A stretch of 64,000 bases of DNA from Corynebacterium glyciniphilum AJ 3170 (GCF_007673095.1 NZ_VDYZ01000013.1:1-64000), one strand, 5' to 3'. Counted from the stretch's first letter, positions 41,591 through 50,460 are shown. Program-made: numbers and translations. Notes: generated by a model from the letters alone, not told the origin.

Positions 41591-43057
41591 TTACTCACCG
41601 GAACCGGCGAGCTTCTCGCGCAGAGCGGCGAGCTGCTCGTCGGACGCCAGGGAGCCGGCGTCGGAGGTGGTCTCCTCGACAGCGGCGGCCGGCTTGTCCG
41701 AGTTGCTGGAGTAGGAGCCGTTGTCGGCGGCCTCGTCAGCTTCGGCAGCCTGGGCACGGTGGCGCTCGATCTGTGCGGCGTGCATCTTGTGACGACGCTC
41801 AGACTCGGCGTAACGAGCCTCCCAGGCCTCACGCTGCTCGTCGAAGCCTTCCATCCACTCGTTGGTCTCCGAGTCGAAGCCCTCCGGGAAGATGTAGTTG
41901 CCCTGCTCGTCGTAGGAGTCGGCCATACCGTACTTGGACGGGTCGAACTCCTCGGCGAAGTCCTCGTCGGCCTGCTTCAGCGACAGGGAGATACGACGAC
42001 GCTCGAGGTCGATGTCGATGACCTTGACCATGAGCTCCTGGCCGACGGTGACGATCTGGTCCGGGACATCCACGTGGCGCTCGGCCAGCTCGGAGATGTG
42101 GACCAGGCCCTCGATGCCCTCCTCGACGCGGACGAAAGCGCCGAACGGAACCAGCTTGGTGACCTTGCCCGGGACGATCTGACCGATCGCGTGGGTCCGG
42201 GCGAAGACGCGCCACGGGTCCTCCTGGGTGGCCTTCAGCGACAGGGACACGCGCTCGCGGTCCAGGTCGACGTCGAGGACCTCGACGGTGACCTCGTCAC
42301 CGACGGTGACAACCTCGGACGGGTGGTCGATGTGCTTCCAGGACAGCTCGGAGACGTGCACCAGGCCGTCGACACCGCCGAGATCGACGAAGGCGCCGAA
42401 GTTGACGATGGAGGACACGACACCCTTGCGGACCTGGCCCTTCTGCAGCTGGTGCAGGAACTCGGAGCGGACCTCGGACTGGGTCTGCTCGAGCCATGCG
42501 CGGCGGGAGAGGACGACGTTGTTGCGCTGCTTGTCGAGTTCGATGATCTTGGCCTCGATCTCCTGGCCGATGTACGGCTGGAGGTCGCGGACGCGACGCA
42601 TCTCGACGAGGGAGGCGGGGAGGAATCCGCGCAGACCGATGTCCAGGATGAGGCCGCCCTTGACGACCTCGATAACGGTACCGGTGACCGGCTCGTCCTT
42701 CTCCTTGAGCTCCTCGATGGTGCCCCAGGCGCGCTCGTACTGTGCGCGCTTCTTGGACAGGATCAGGCGGCCTTCCTTGTCCTCCTTGGTGAGGACCAGG
42801 GCGTCGACCTCGTCGCCGACCTCGACGACCTCGCCGGGATCGACATCGTGCTTGATGGACAGCTCGCGGGAGGGGATGACACCCTCGGTCTTGTATCCGA
42901 TGTCAAGCAGGACCTCGTCGTGGTCGACCTTGACGACGGTACCTTCAACGATGTCACCGTCGTTGAAGTACTTGATGGTGGCGTCGACTGCGGCGAGGAA
43001 ATCCTCAGCGGAGCCGATGTCGTTGACGGCTACCTGAGGAACGTTGTTGGTGGGCAT
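41591..43057 (-). CDS. rpsA: 30S ribosomal protein S1
   Basis: Binds mRNA on the small subunit. 488 residues with four S1 RNA-binding repeats (about 35-105, 123-190, 205-275, 290-360; e.g. GDIVEGTVVKVDHDEVLLDIG and GAFVDLGGVDGLVHVSELSW), then an acidic, alanine/serine-rich tail. This four-repeat form is usual for actinobacteria. The start ATG gives MPTNNVPQVAVNDIGS, the expected N-terminus. Strong codon bias, as for a highly expressed gene. Many leaderless mRNAs in this window would not depend on S1 recruitment. Confidence 0.97.
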   Translation of the reverse strand: MPTNNVPQVAVNDIGSAEDFLAAVDATIKYFNDGDIVEGTVVKVDHDEVLLDIGYKTEGVIPSRELSIKHDVDPGEVVEVGDEVDALVLTKEDKEGRLILSKKRAQYERAWGTIEELKEKDEPVTGTVIEVVKGGLILDIGLRGFLPASLVEMRRVRDLQPYIGQEIEAKIIELDKQRNNVVLSRRAWLEQTQSEVRSEFLHQLQKGQVRKGVVSSIVNFGAFVDLGGVDGLVHVSELSWKHIDHPSEVVTVGDEVTVEVLDVDLDRERVSLSLKATQEDPWRVFARTHAIGQIVPGKVTKLVPFGAFVRVEEGIEGLVHISELAERHVDVPDQIVTVGQELMVKVIDIDLERRRISLSLKQADEDFAEEFDPSKYGMADSYDEQGNYIFPEGFDSETNEWMEGFDEQREAWEARYAESERRHKMHAAQIERHRAQAAEADEAADNGSYSSNSDKPAAAVEETTSDAGSLASDEQLAALREKLAGSGE

Positions 43058-43175
43058 ATGTGAAGTTGCTCCGAGACGGATTGTTCTTAGTGATGGACAG
43101 GGGGCACCGTTCCACCAGCGTTCAGTGTGACGGCACCGTCGCGCGCCTGCGGACAGACGGTTAACGGACTGTAGG

Positions 43176-44276
43176 CTACACGACCCCTCCGAGCTGTGCA
43201 AATACCGTCTGGGAGAACTCCTCCGTGCCCACTCCCGCAGCCCCTGCGAGATCCGGTGTCGGAGAGTGGGTCAGAGCATGCCGGACCGCGGCAGCGAGAG
43301 CGTCCCCCGCCTCGGCGTAGCCGAGGTGACTGAGCATCATGGCGGCGGAGTTCATGATGCCGGCGGGGTTGGCGACGCCACGACCGGCGATGTCGGGAGC
43401 CGACCCGTGGGCCGCCTGGGCCATCACCGCCCGGTCTCCGGCGTTGATACTGCCTGCCGCCCCCAATGAACCACCCAGTGCCGCAGTCAGGTCCGAGAGA
43501 ATGTCCCCGAACATGTTCTCCGCCACGATCGTCCGGTGCCGTTCCGGACGGACGACAAGATCGGCACACAGGGCGTCGATGTGCACCGGCAGCAGCTCCA
43601 CCCCGGTCTCGGCGGCCATGGCCTCCGCCTCGTCCAGGTACATCCCGGACGTCCGGGCCAGAACGTTGGCCTTGTGAGCGACAGTGAGCGGCCCCCCTCT
43701 TTCAGCGGCGACACGGCCGGCACGCCGGACGATCCTGCGCACTCCCTGCCGGGTGAATGTGCCGATCGCCAGTGCGACATCCGGCGTGACCATCACATCT
43801 CCCGTCCCGGCGTACATGTTGCGGTCGGCATACAGCCCCTCAGTGTTCTCCCGCACAACCACCAGGTCCATCCCGGGTGCGACAGCACCGGGCAGACCAC
43901 GGACGGGACGGATGTTCGCCCACAGGTCCCCGCGGACCCGCAGTGCCGCCGACGGGTTCTGCTGCTCCCTCGCCTCGGGCGGGTAGGAGGCGTTGTCATG
44001 GGGGCCGAGGACCCAGCCGTCCAGCCCCGCGACAGCGGACCATGTCTCATCAGGGAGGATCTGTCCTGTCTTCCTGAAAGCCTCCCGTCCGACGAGGAGC
44101 GGCACCCACTGCACCGTGTACCCGCCGAAGTGGTGGAGGGCGGTGGTGGTGGCGGTGACCGTGGGATCCACGATCTCCGGGCCGATCCCCTCACCGGGCC
44201 AGTACCCCAACGTCAGCGCGTGCTTCCGGGAACTCTTCGGGGAGCTCTTCCGGGAACTCTCAGTCGTCATACTCAC
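43176..44276 (-). CDS. Isocitrate/isopropylmalate dehydrogenase family protein
   Basis: NAD(P)-dependent beta-decarboxylating dehydrogenase of 366 residues. Recognised by GYWPGEGIGPEI at the N-terminus, ANIRPVRG, VVVRENTEGLYAD, TVAHKANVL with the catalytic lysine, AENMFGDILSDL and the HGSAPDIAGRGVANPAG cofactor loop. Substrate is uncertain: no leu or citric-acid-cycle genes lie nearby, and WVLGPHDNASYPP in place of the usual GAVGxP region speaks against classic LeuB. Start GTG at 44276 is proposed because TAGGAT ends 8 nt before it; ATG 44270 is the alternative. Confidence 0.82.
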   Translation of the reverse strand: MSMTTESSRKSSPKSSRKHALTLGYWPGEGIGPEIVDPTVTATTTALHHFGGYTVQWVPLLVGREAFRKTGQILPDETWSAVAGLDGWVLGPHDNASYPPEAREQQNPSAALRVRGDLWANIRPVRGLPGAVAPGMDLVVVRENTEGLYADRNMYAGTGDVMVTPDVALAIGTFTRQGVRRIVRRAGRVAAERGGPLTVAHKANVLARTSGMYLDEAEAMAAETGVELLPVHIDALCADLVVRPERHRTIVAENMFGDILSDLTAALGGSLGAAGSINAGDRAVMAQAAHGSAPDIAGRGVANPAGIMNSAAMMLSHLGYAEAGDALAAAVRHALTHSPTPDLAGAAGVGTEEFSQTVFAQLGGVV

Positions 44277-44284
44277 GACGCACC

Positions 44285-44290
44285 ATCCTA
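44285..44290 (-). promoter_or_regulatory. -10 box (TAGGAT) of a leaderless promoter
   Basis: On the minus strand TAGGAT ends 8 nt before the GTG at 44276 of the dehydrogenase gene, with no Shine-Dalgarno sequence. Confidence 0.45.
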
Positions 44291-44345
44291 GGCGACCGGA
44301 CACGCGTCCCGCGCGCAGGTTTCACCCTCCCCCGGAGAATCCGGA

Positions 44346-44351
44346 TACGAT
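44346..44351 (+). promoter_or_regulatory. -10 box (TACGAT) of a leaderless promoter
   Basis: TACGAT ends 7 nt before the GTG at 44359 (GTGAATGAC). This decides the DUF368 start in favour of GTG rather than the ATG at 44350, which overlaps the -10 box. Confidence 0.45.
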
Positions 44352-44358
44352 GACGCCC

Positions 44359-45360
44359 GTGAATGACAACACCCCCCGCCCAGACCAGACAGACGTCCAC
44401 CCGCCTGCGTTCGAACGAACACCCCTGAATCCGGGGACCGTGGTCTTCAACTTCGTCCGTGGTGGCCTGATCGGTTCCGCTGAGCTCGTCCCCGGTATCT
44501 CCGGCGGGACGGTCGCCCTGGTCACCGGCGCCTACGAGAGGGTGCTCCACAACGCCAACCGCCTTCTGGACGCGCTGAAGGCGTTTGCCACTGACCGGGC
44601 CGAAGGTGCCCGGCGGTTCAAGGCCGTGGACTGGACCATGCTGCTTCCCATGGCGGTCGGAATGGTCGCCGTGGTGTTCGCGTTGGCGGGCGTCCTCGGC
44701 TCCTTCGTGGAGGACCATCCGGTTCCCGCCAAGAGCCTGTTCCTCGGCATGGTCGCGGTCTCCGCTGTGGTACCGCTGCTGATGATCGACACCACCGACC
44801 TGAAACGTCGCCTCCCGGCAGCGGTTCCCCTCTTCATCGTCGGCGCACTGTTCACCTTCATCGCGACAGGTTTCTCCTCGTCGACGAATCCTGACCCGAA
44901 CCTCCTGCTGGTGTTCATCGCTGCTGCTGTCGCGGTGTGTGCGCTGATCCTCCCCGGTGTCTCAGGGTCGTTCTTCCTCTACGCGATCGGCATCTACTCG
45001 GCGACCCTGACCGCTGTCAGCGACCTGGACGTGACCTACATCCTCGTCTTCGGTCTCGGCGCGCTGACCGGGCTCGTGCTGTTCGTGCGGGTGATGGAGC
45101 ACCTCCTGACCAAGCACCGCACCCTGACCCTGTTCACGATGACCGGCATGCTGCTGGGGTCACTGCGTGCTCTCTGGCCGTGGCAGGATGAGGACGCCGG
45201 AATCCAGGCGCCCGGTGACCAGGCCGGACTCGCGCTGGGACTGTTCGTCCTCGGTGCTGCCGTCGTCACCGCCATGGTCGTCTTCGAACAGGTCACGAAA
45301 CGCCGCCGGACGCAGGACCACTCCTCACGTCCCGACAGGTCCTCCGGTCGGCTTCCCTGA
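44359..45360 (+). CDS. DUF368 membrane protein, probable polyprenyl-phosphate transporter
   Basis: 333 residues with about 8-10 hydrophobic helices. It has the DUF368 signature SAELVPGISGGTVALVTGAYERVL near residue 37 and its internal repeat CALILPGVSGSFFLYAIGIY. As I recall, DUF368 proteins (PopT) were shown to return undecaprenyl phosphate across the membrane for reuse in cell-wall synthesis. In this bacterium it could recycle decaprenyl or undecaprenyl phosphate. The hydrophilic first 30 residues are variable. Confidence 0.85.
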   Translation: MNDNTPRPDQTDVHPPAFERTPLNPGTVVFNFVRGGLIGSAELVPGISGGTVALVTGAYERVLHNANRLLDALKAFATDRAEGARRFKAVDWTMLLPMAVGMVAVVFALAGVLGSFVEDHPVPAKSLFLGMVAVSAVVPLLMIDTTDLKRRLPAAVPLFIVGALFTFIATGFSSSTNPDPNLLLVFIAAAVAVCALILPGVSGSFFLYAIGIYSATLTAVSDLDVTYILVFGLGALTGLVLFVRVMEHLLTKHRTLTLFTMTGMLLGSLRALWPWQDEDAGIQAPGDQAGLALGLFVLGAAVVTAMVVFEQVTKRRRTQDHSSRPDRSSGRLP

Positions 45361-45379
45361 TCCTGGTGGGCCGGAGGCC

Positions 45380-45385
45380 TAGCAT
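45380..45385 (+). promoter_or_regulatory. -10 box (TAGCAT) of a leaderless promoter
   Basis: TAGCAT ends 6 nt before the ATG at 45392. The six intervening bases are all G, so a purine-rich pairing role is also conceivable. Confidence 0.4.
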
Positions 45386-45391
45386 GGGGGG

Positions 45392-46099
45392 ATGATCGCT
45401 GTCACCGACCAGTTCTGGCCCCAGGTGGGTCTGCTGCTGCTCGCCTTCGCGCTGAGCACGGTAGTGGGGGTGGAACGGCGTCTGCGTGGACACAACGGAG
45501 GCCCCGGCACACTGGCCATCGTCGGAACCTCGTCGGCCTTGTTCGTGATGTTGAGCAAGTACGGTTTCGCGGATGTCGTCTCCGACCAGACCAGTTACGA
45601 TCCGTCACGGGTGGCGGCATCCGTGGTGTCGGGGATCGGTTTCCTCGGTGCCGGGCTGATCCTCACCCGCCGTGGTGCCGTCGTGGGCCTGACCACGGCC
45701 GCGTCCGTATGGGAGGTCGCCGCGATCGGGGCCTCTGCCGGGGCCGGGCTCTGGACGCTTGCCGTCGCGGTCACGGTGCTCCACATGGTGATCACCTTCG
45801 GGCTACGTCGACTGTCACGGCTGCTCCCCGGCCCCCACAGTCACGTCCTGGTAGAGGTCACCTACGACGACGGCCGGGGGCTGCTACGGGTGGTGCTGAC
45901 CTCCATCACCGGAAGCGGCTGGACAATCCGTCAGGTGCACCAGGAGCACACGACCACGCCCGACGGGCACGACGACCGTCCTGCCACCGTCACCCTCGAG
46001 CTTGTCGGGCGCCACCGCGCCGACGCCCTGGTGACCTCACTGTCCGGTATGGACGGGATTCGACGGGTGGAGATCCTGTCGAGCGGCGATCTGGAGTAG
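45392..46099 (+). CDS. MgtC/SapB family membrane protein
   Basis: 235 residues. The N-terminal 145 form the MgtC membrane domain with four or five helices and the conserved VVGVERRLRGHNGGPGTLAIVG, GIGFLGAGLI and GLTTAASVW segments. A soluble ACT-like C-terminal domain follows (about 150-235). MgtC proteins affect Mg2+ adaptation, ATP synthase activity and survival in host cells of other bacteria. The role here is unknown. It is convergent with polA (6 nt apart). Confidence 0.9.
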   Translation: MIAVTDQFWPQVGLLLLAFALSTVVGVERRLRGHNGGPGTLAIVGTSSALFVMLSKYGFADVVSDQTSYDPSRVAASVVSGIGFLGAGLILTRRGAVVGLTTAASVWEVAAIGASAGAGLWTLAVAVTVLHMVITFGLRRLSRLLPGPHSHVLVEVTYDDGRGLLRVVLTSITGSGWTIRQVHQEHTTTPDGHDDRPATVTLELVGRHRADALVTSLSGMDGIRRVEILSSGDLE

Positions 46100-46105
46100 G
46101 TTCCG

Positions 46106-48814
46106 TCAGTGCCCGGCGGCCTCCCAGTTCGCACCGGTGCCGGTCGACACGTCCAGCGGGACCCTCAGTTCGGCGGCACCGTCCATCTGTTCCTGAAGCA
46201 ACGTCGTCATCTCCTCGAGTTCCCCGTCGACAACCTCGACGACGAGTTCATCGTGGACCTGCAGCAGCACCCGCGAGGCCATGCCGCGTCTGGTCATCTC
46301 GCGGTCCACCCGCACCATCGCACGTTTGATGATGTCCGCCGCTGTCCCCTGGATCGGAGCATTGAGTGCGGCACGTTCAGCATTGTCGCGCGCGACCCGG
46401 TTGGTGGAGTTGAGCTCGGGAAGATAGCGTCGACGCCCGTAGAGTGTCTCGGTGTAACCGTCCTCCCGTGCCTGGTCCACAACCTCGTCGAGATACTTCT
46501 TGACCCCGCCGAAGCGTTCGAAATAGGTGTCCATGATCTTCTTCGCCTCACCGGCGGCGATATTCAGCTGCTGGGACAGGCCGAAGGCACTCAGACCGTA
46601 GACGAGCCCGTAGCTCATCGCCTTGACCCGCCGGCGCAGTTCCGGGGTGACCTCGTCCACCGGGACGTCGAAGACCTTCGAACCGACGTAGTTGTGCAGG
46701 TCCTCGCCCTGTCGGTAGGCCTCGATGAGACCGGGGTCCCGGGAGAGGTGCGCCATCACGCGCATCTCGATCTGGGAGTAGTCCGCCGTCAACAACGTGG
46801 TGTACCCAGCCCCCACCTGGAAGGCACCACGAATATGGCGACCGGCCTCGGTACGGACCGGAATGTTCTGCAGATTGGGTTCAGCCGAGGACAGGCGCCC
46901 CGTCGCAGCACCGCGCTGATTGAAGGTGGTGTGAATCCGCCCGTCGTCCGCCGTCGCTTCAATGAGGCCGTCGATGGTGGTCTTCATCTTCTGGTACTCA
47001 CGGTGGGCCATGAGGTGGCTGAGGAACGGGTGCCCGGTCTGCGCCGTCAGCTTCTCGAGTTCGCCGGCTGCGGTGGAGTAACCGGTCTTGGTCTTCTTCG
47101 TCGTGGGCAGACCGAAGTCCTCGAAAAGCACCTTCTGCAGCTGCTTCGGGCTCGACAGGTTCAGTGATTCATCGCCGGCCAGTTCACGGGCGGCCGAGAC
47201 TTCCTCGGAGATGCGGTCCGCGTAGTTGTCCGAGAGTTCCTGCAGGGCCGGTCGGTCGACGGAGATTCCGTAACTCTCCATCCTCGCCAGAATCGTCGCC
47301 AGGGGCACCTCAAGGTCGAGGTAGAGCTCCATCGCGCCGATGTCGGCGAGCTCCGGGGTGAGGGAGGTGACGAGTTCGCACACAGCCTGGGCCCGAGCGA
47401 GCGTCGAGGCGCCTTCAGCGAGTTCATGTCCGGCATGGCGCTGCAGGACGTCGGCCAGCCCGGTGGACCGGACGTCGGGACGCAGAAGGTAGGCGGCCAG
47501 AGCGGTGTCGTGTTCGACCCCGTCCAACGCCACCCCGGCTCCGTTGAGCATGTGCCAGGACCGTTTGGAATCATGCAGCCACTTCGCCGCCGAGGCATCG
47601 GCGAGATATCCCAGTAACGCCTTCTCATCCTTCGGGTCCTGATCCGACAGGTCGATCTGCACGGCGTGGAGGACCCCGTCCTCCCCCGTCACCGGGTCAA
47701 GCAGGACAACCTGGTCAGCATGTCCCCCGAAGGGCGTCCCTTCGCCGCTGACCTCAACGACCAGTGGTCGGTTGACCGACGCATCGCCGTGACTGCGTCC
47801 GTCCTTCCACCCGGCGCGGTCGGTGAGCCATTTCGCCAGTTTGCCGTCGGCAAGATCGTCGACTGTGAGCTCAACTGCTGCGCCGTCCTCGAACTCGATA
47901 CCCATCACGCGGAATGTCCGGTTACGCAGGTTCGCACCGAACTGCAACGAGTCGAAGAGACTGCCCGCCTCGGAGGCGTCGACCGCCGCAGGCCGCAACG
48001 CCGACAGCGGGTCGCCGTCGCTGCCGAGGTCGCCGAGGTCGAGGTCCCGGACCATCTCCGTGACCTTACGGGCGAGGATCACGTTGTCGATGTTGTCCCG
48101 GAGTGATTCCCCGACCTTGCCGCCGAAGTCGTCGATGTGCTCGATGACTGCATCCAGACTGCCGTACTTGCTGATCCACTTCTGGGCTGTCTTCGGACCG
48201 ACACCGGGGACCCCGGGCATGTTGTCGGAGGTGTCTCCACGCAGTGAGGCGAGGTCCGGGTACTGCGTCGGGGTGACACCGTACTTCTCCTCCACCCGGG
48301 CCGGGGTGAACCGGTCGAGTTCTGAGACTCCACGGAGGGTGTAGAGCACCGTGACGTCATCGTTGACGAGCTGGAGACTGTCCCGGTCGCCGGTGCAGAT
48401 CACGGTGTGCATGCCTGCCTCCGCGCCACGGCAGGACAACGTGGCGATGATGTCGTCGGCCTCATAGGACTCCTTGGTCAGGGTCCGGATGCCCAGTGCC
48501 TGGAGCGCCTCCTGGATCAACTCGACCTGGCCACGGAACTCCTCCGGTGCCGGTGGCCGCTGCGCCTTGTAGGCGGGCAGGTCCTTCTCACGGAACGTCG
48601 GCCCCGACAGGTCGAATGCCGCCGCGATATGTGTCGGCTTCTCCGTCTCGACCAGTCCGAGGAACATACCGAGGAAGCCGTACACGGCGTTGGTGTACTG
48701 TCCCCCGGTCGTGGAGAAGTTCTGGGCCGGCAGTGCGTAGAACGCCCGGAACGCCAGTGAATGCCCGTCGAGCAACAGGAGGGTGGGACGCCCGTCCCCG
48801 GAGTTGTCTGTCAT
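46106..48814 (-). CDS. polA: DNA polymerase I
   Basis: 902 residues: 5'-3' exonuclease domain (1-300; LLLDGHSLAFRAFYAL, YEADDIIAT, TSDNMPGVPGVGPKTA), a degenerate 3'-5' exonuclease-like domain (about 310-500) and the polymerase domain with motif A DYSQIEMRVMAHLSRDP, the O-helix KAMSYGLVYGLSAFGL and motif C QVHDELVVE. The metal-binding acidic residues of the proofreading domain are not recognisable, as in other actinobacteria, so proofreading is probably absent. ATG at 48814 has AGGAAGG upstream. A second ATG 36 nt earlier lies in a short direct repeat. Confidence 0.97.
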   Translation of the reverse strand: MTDNSGDGRPTLLLLDGHSLAFRAFYALPAQNFSTTGGQYTNAVYGFLGMFLGLVETEKPTHIAAAFDLSGPTFREKDLPAYKAQRPPAPEEFRGQVELIQEALQALGIRTLTKESYEADDIIATLSCRGAEAGMHTVICTGDRDSLQLVNDDVTVLYTLRGVSELDRFTPARVEEKYGVTPTQYPDLASLRGDTSDNMPGVPGVGPKTAQKWISKYGSLDAVIEHIDDFGGKVGESLRDNIDNVILARKVTEMVRDLDLGDLGSDGDPLSALRPAAVDASEAGSLFDSLQFGANLRNRTFRVMGIEFEDGAAVELTVDDLADGKLAKWLTDRAGWKDGRSHGDASVNRPLVVEVSGEGTPFGGHADQVVLLDPVTGEDGVLHAVQIDLSDQDPKDEKALLGYLADASAAKWLHDSKRSWHMLNGAGVALDGVEHDTALAAYLLRPDVRSTGLADVLQRHAGHELAEGASTLARAQAVCELVTSLTPELADIGAMELYLDLEVPLATILARMESYGISVDRPALQELSDNYADRISEEVSAARELAGDESLNLSSPKQLQKVLFEDFGLPTTKKTKTGYSTAAGELEKLTAQTGHPFLSHLMAHREYQKMKTTIDGLIEATADDGRIHTTFNQRGAATGRLSSAEPNLQNIPVRTEAGRHIRGAFQVGAGYTTLLTADYSQIEMRVMAHLSRDPGLIEAYRQGEDLHNYVGSKVFDVPVDEVTPELRRRVKAMSYGLVYGLSAFGLSQQLNIAAGEAKKIMDTYFERFGGVKKYLDEVVDQAREDGYTETLYGRRRYLPELNSTNRVARDNAERAALNAPIQGTAADIIKRAMVRVDREMTRRGMASRVLLQVHDELVVEVVDGELEEMTTLLQEQMDGAAELRVPLDVSTGTGANWEAAGH

Positions 48815-48853
48815 GTGACCTTCCTGCATGTCCGTACACGTGTCTGTCATGTG
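48805..48853. repeat. 13-bp direct repeat around the polA start
   Basis: TGTCTGTCATGTG occurs at 48805-48817 and again at 48841-48853, 36 bp apart. Each copy contains an ATG in the polA frame (on the minus strand CACATGACAGACA). Only the inner copy has a ribosome site. It is probably a small duplication. Confidence 0.7.
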
Positions 48854-48902
48854 TCGGACACACTTCTCGTGGTGGCTACGGCGGTTGGAGTCATGCCCCG
48901 GC

Positions 48903-48908
48903 TATTCT
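48903..48908 (+). promoter_or_regulatory. -10 box (TATTCT) of a leaderless promoter
   Basis: TATTCT ends 7 nt before the ATG at 48916 of the TetR-family gene and no Shine-Dalgarno sequence is present. Confidence 0.5.
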
Positions 48909-48915
48909 AGTCGCC

Positions 48916-49566
48916 ATGAGTGACCAGACAGAGAGTATCCCGGGCGAACCGGCCTTCCCGCACGACGCCGAGCCGCAGACCTCGGCACGGCGGCGGGCGG
49001 AGGAGACACGGGTGAGCATCCTCGAACGTGCGAGGACCGCGTTCAACCAGCGCCCCTACAGTGAGGTGTCACTCAAGGACATCGCCAATGACGTCGGTGT
49101 CAGTGCCCCGCTGATCATCAAGTACTACGGGACAAAGGAGAACCTCTACGAGGCCCAGCTTGATTTCACCGAGGCAGCCGAGCGTCTGAACAACGTGGCA
49201 TTCGCCGAAATGGGGACCCACCTGGCGCGACTGGCGGTGACGTCTGCCGACGACAGCCCCAATTCGCTGGTGCGCAAACTGGCCGATGCCGGCGGAAACC
49301 GGCATATCGTCGACGCCCTCGGGAAGGTCTTCCGCCGACAGGTCGTCGCCCCGGTGCTAGAGAGGGTCGCGGCAGAGTCTCTCGACCAGTCGTCCACCGA
49401 CGCGGAGATGCGCGCGGAGGCGGCGATGTCGATGGTCATCGGACTTGCGCTGATGCGCAGGCTGGTCACCCAGGAGTATTTCCATGACGCCGACGTGGAC
49501 GCATTCGTGGAGTACTACGGCGGCCTGATCCAGTGCGTCCTCGACGGTGCGGACGCCACACCGTGA
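48916..49566 (+). CDS. TetR-family transcriptional regulator
   Basis: 216 residues. The N-terminal helix-turn-helix (about 40-75) reads VSLKDIANDVGVSAPLIIKYYGTKENLYEA, the typical TetR pattern with lysine and tyrosine in the recognition helix. The C-terminal ligand-binding half has no recognisable specificity. A charged 30-residue extension precedes the helix-turn-helix. It is divergent from polA and upstream of tRNA-Leu; no obvious target operon adjoins it. I could not identify an operator palindrome in the 100-nt polA/tetR gap. Confidence 0.85.
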   Translation: MSDQTESIPGEPAFPHDAEPQTSARRRAEETRVSILERARTAFNQRPYSEVSLKDIANDVGVSAPLIIKYYGTKENLYEAQLDFTEAAERLNNVAFAEMGTHLARLAVTSADDSPNSLVRKLADAGGNRHIVDALGKVFRRQVVAPVLERVAAESLDQSSTDAEMRAEAAMSMVIGLALMRRLVTQEYFHDADVDAFVEYYGGLIQCVLDGADATP

Positions 49567-49594
49567 CTCCTTTCCCGGTACCGCCTACCCCGTG

Positions 49595-49624
49595 TTGTCC
49601 GCGGTAACACCTCTGCCGTATGAT
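49595..49624 (+). promoter_or_regulatory. tRNA-Leu promoter
   Basis: TTGTCC (49595-49600) and TATGAT (49619-49624) are 18 nt apart; the tRNA begins 11 nt after the -10. A good sigma-70-type promoter by eye. Confidence 0.65.
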
Positions 49625-49635
49625 TCCCGGGGTCG

Positions 49636-49720
49636 GCCCTGGTGGCGGAATTGGCAGACGCGCTGCACTCAAAATGCAGTGTCTTCGGGCGTGTGGGTTC
49701 GAGTCCCACCCAGGGCACCA
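49636..49720 (+). tRNA. tRNA-Leu (anticodon CAA)
   Basis: 85 nt. The acceptor arms GCCCTGG and CCAGGGC pair, followed by A and an encoded CCA (49718-49720). The anticodon loop CTCAAAA gives anticodon CAA (49670-49672), flanked by CTGCA/TGCAG. The D-loop has TTGGCAGACG, the T-arm GTGGGTTCGAGTCCCAC, and the long variable arm TGTCTTCGGGCGT is typical of leucine tRNAs. Reads UUG codons. Confidence 0.97.
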
Positions 49721-49723
49721 CAC

Positions 49724-49757
49724 AACCCCGCCGGTCTCTACGGAGTCCGGCGGGGTT
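49724..49757 (+). terminator. Terminator of tRNA-Leu
   Basis: Positions 49724-49734 and 49747-49757 form a perfect 11-bp stem with a 12-nt loop, beginning 3 nt after the tRNA CCA and running into TTTCT. It also lies just before the convergent phosphoesterase stop at 49781. Confidence 0.85.
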
Positions 49758-49780
49758 TCTGCGTTACACGGGGTGCGGCT

Positions 49781-50368
49781 TCACCGACGTACGAGTGCCG
49801 CCAGGTCGTCTTTCCTCGCCGGCCGCATCCCCCACGCGTCGAGACTGACGCAGAGTTGCAGTGTCCCGGACGTCGAGTAGCTGACGTTGTCAGTGGAATG
49901 GGTGTGCCCGTGGATGACAGGTGCACCGCAGTCCCTCGGCCGCCACTGGACGTGGCGGTCCGGACTCGTATGGTCGCCGTCATAGGGGAAGTGGTTGACG
50001 ACCGCCCTTCGTCCCTCGATCTTGAGGGTCATCGCCGATGAGACCGTGTCAAACGTGCGGAGGAAGCGGGAGTGGCCGGTCAGGGACCGGGCATGCATCG
50101 GATGGACGGCGTCGTGATTTCCGGCCAGCAGGTGGAGCCGTGCCCCGGTGGCGTCGCGCACGTCCGCCAGCAGGTGCAGCGCACGGTCCTCCTGGTCAGG
50201 TATGCCCGAGGAGATGTCACCGAGGACGAAGAGGCGGTCGCCCGGCACCAGGGCGCCTGTCAGGTTCCGGAACAGGACCGCATCGTGGTCCGCAGTGGTG
50301 GCGAATCCCCTCGCCGTAGCCGGGGTGAGGTGTCCGAAGTGCGGGTCCGCCGTAAACCAGTCCGTCAT
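49781..50368 (-). CDS. Calcineurin-like metallophosphoesterase
   Basis: 195 residues with every metal motif of the superfamily: DPHFGH (residues 8-13), LGDISSG, AGNHD, HFPY and HGHTH. Size and the HFPYDGDHTSPDRH segment resemble small phosphoesterases often found near phage or accessory genes. Its substrate (nucleotide or phosphoester) is unknown. The ATG at 50368 has TACCAT seven nt upstream, so a leaderless mRNA is likely. Confidence 0.88.
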   Translation of the reverse strand: MTDWFTADPHFGHLTPATARGFATTADHDAVLFRNLTGALVPGDRLFVLGDISSGIPDQEDRALHLLADVRDATGARLHLLAGNHDAVHPMHARSLTGHSRFLRTFDTVSSAMTLKIEGRRAVVNHFPYDGDHTSPDRHVQWRPRDCGAPVIHGHTHSTDNVSYSTSGTLQLCVSLDAWGMRPARKDDLAALVRR

Positions 50369-50375
50369 TCATTCC

Positions 50376-50381
50376 ATGGTA
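50376..50381 (-). promoter_or_regulatory. -10 box (TACCAT) of a leaderless promoter
   Basis: On the minus strand TACCAT ends 7 nt before the phosphoesterase ATG at 50368, with no Shine-Dalgarno sequence. Confidence 0.45.
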
Positions 50382-50460
50382 CTTGCTCCACCGATACGCT
50401 ACATTGGGTGGGCAAACTGTCGGGAGTCGCCCGGCGCGCTATTTCCCCAGGAGGAAAACC

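Noticed and set aside
42228-43037. Long open frames of 269-521 codons on the strand opposite rpsA
   Set aside because: They are shadows of the strong codon bias of rpsA: repetitive, Arg/Ser/Thr- or Val/Leu/Asp-rich, with no family features, and rpsA itself is certain.
49636-49757. tRNA-Leu as an integration site with an island behind it
   Set aside because: No integrase, no repeated tRNA 3' end and ordinary genes on both sides; the terminator follows directly.
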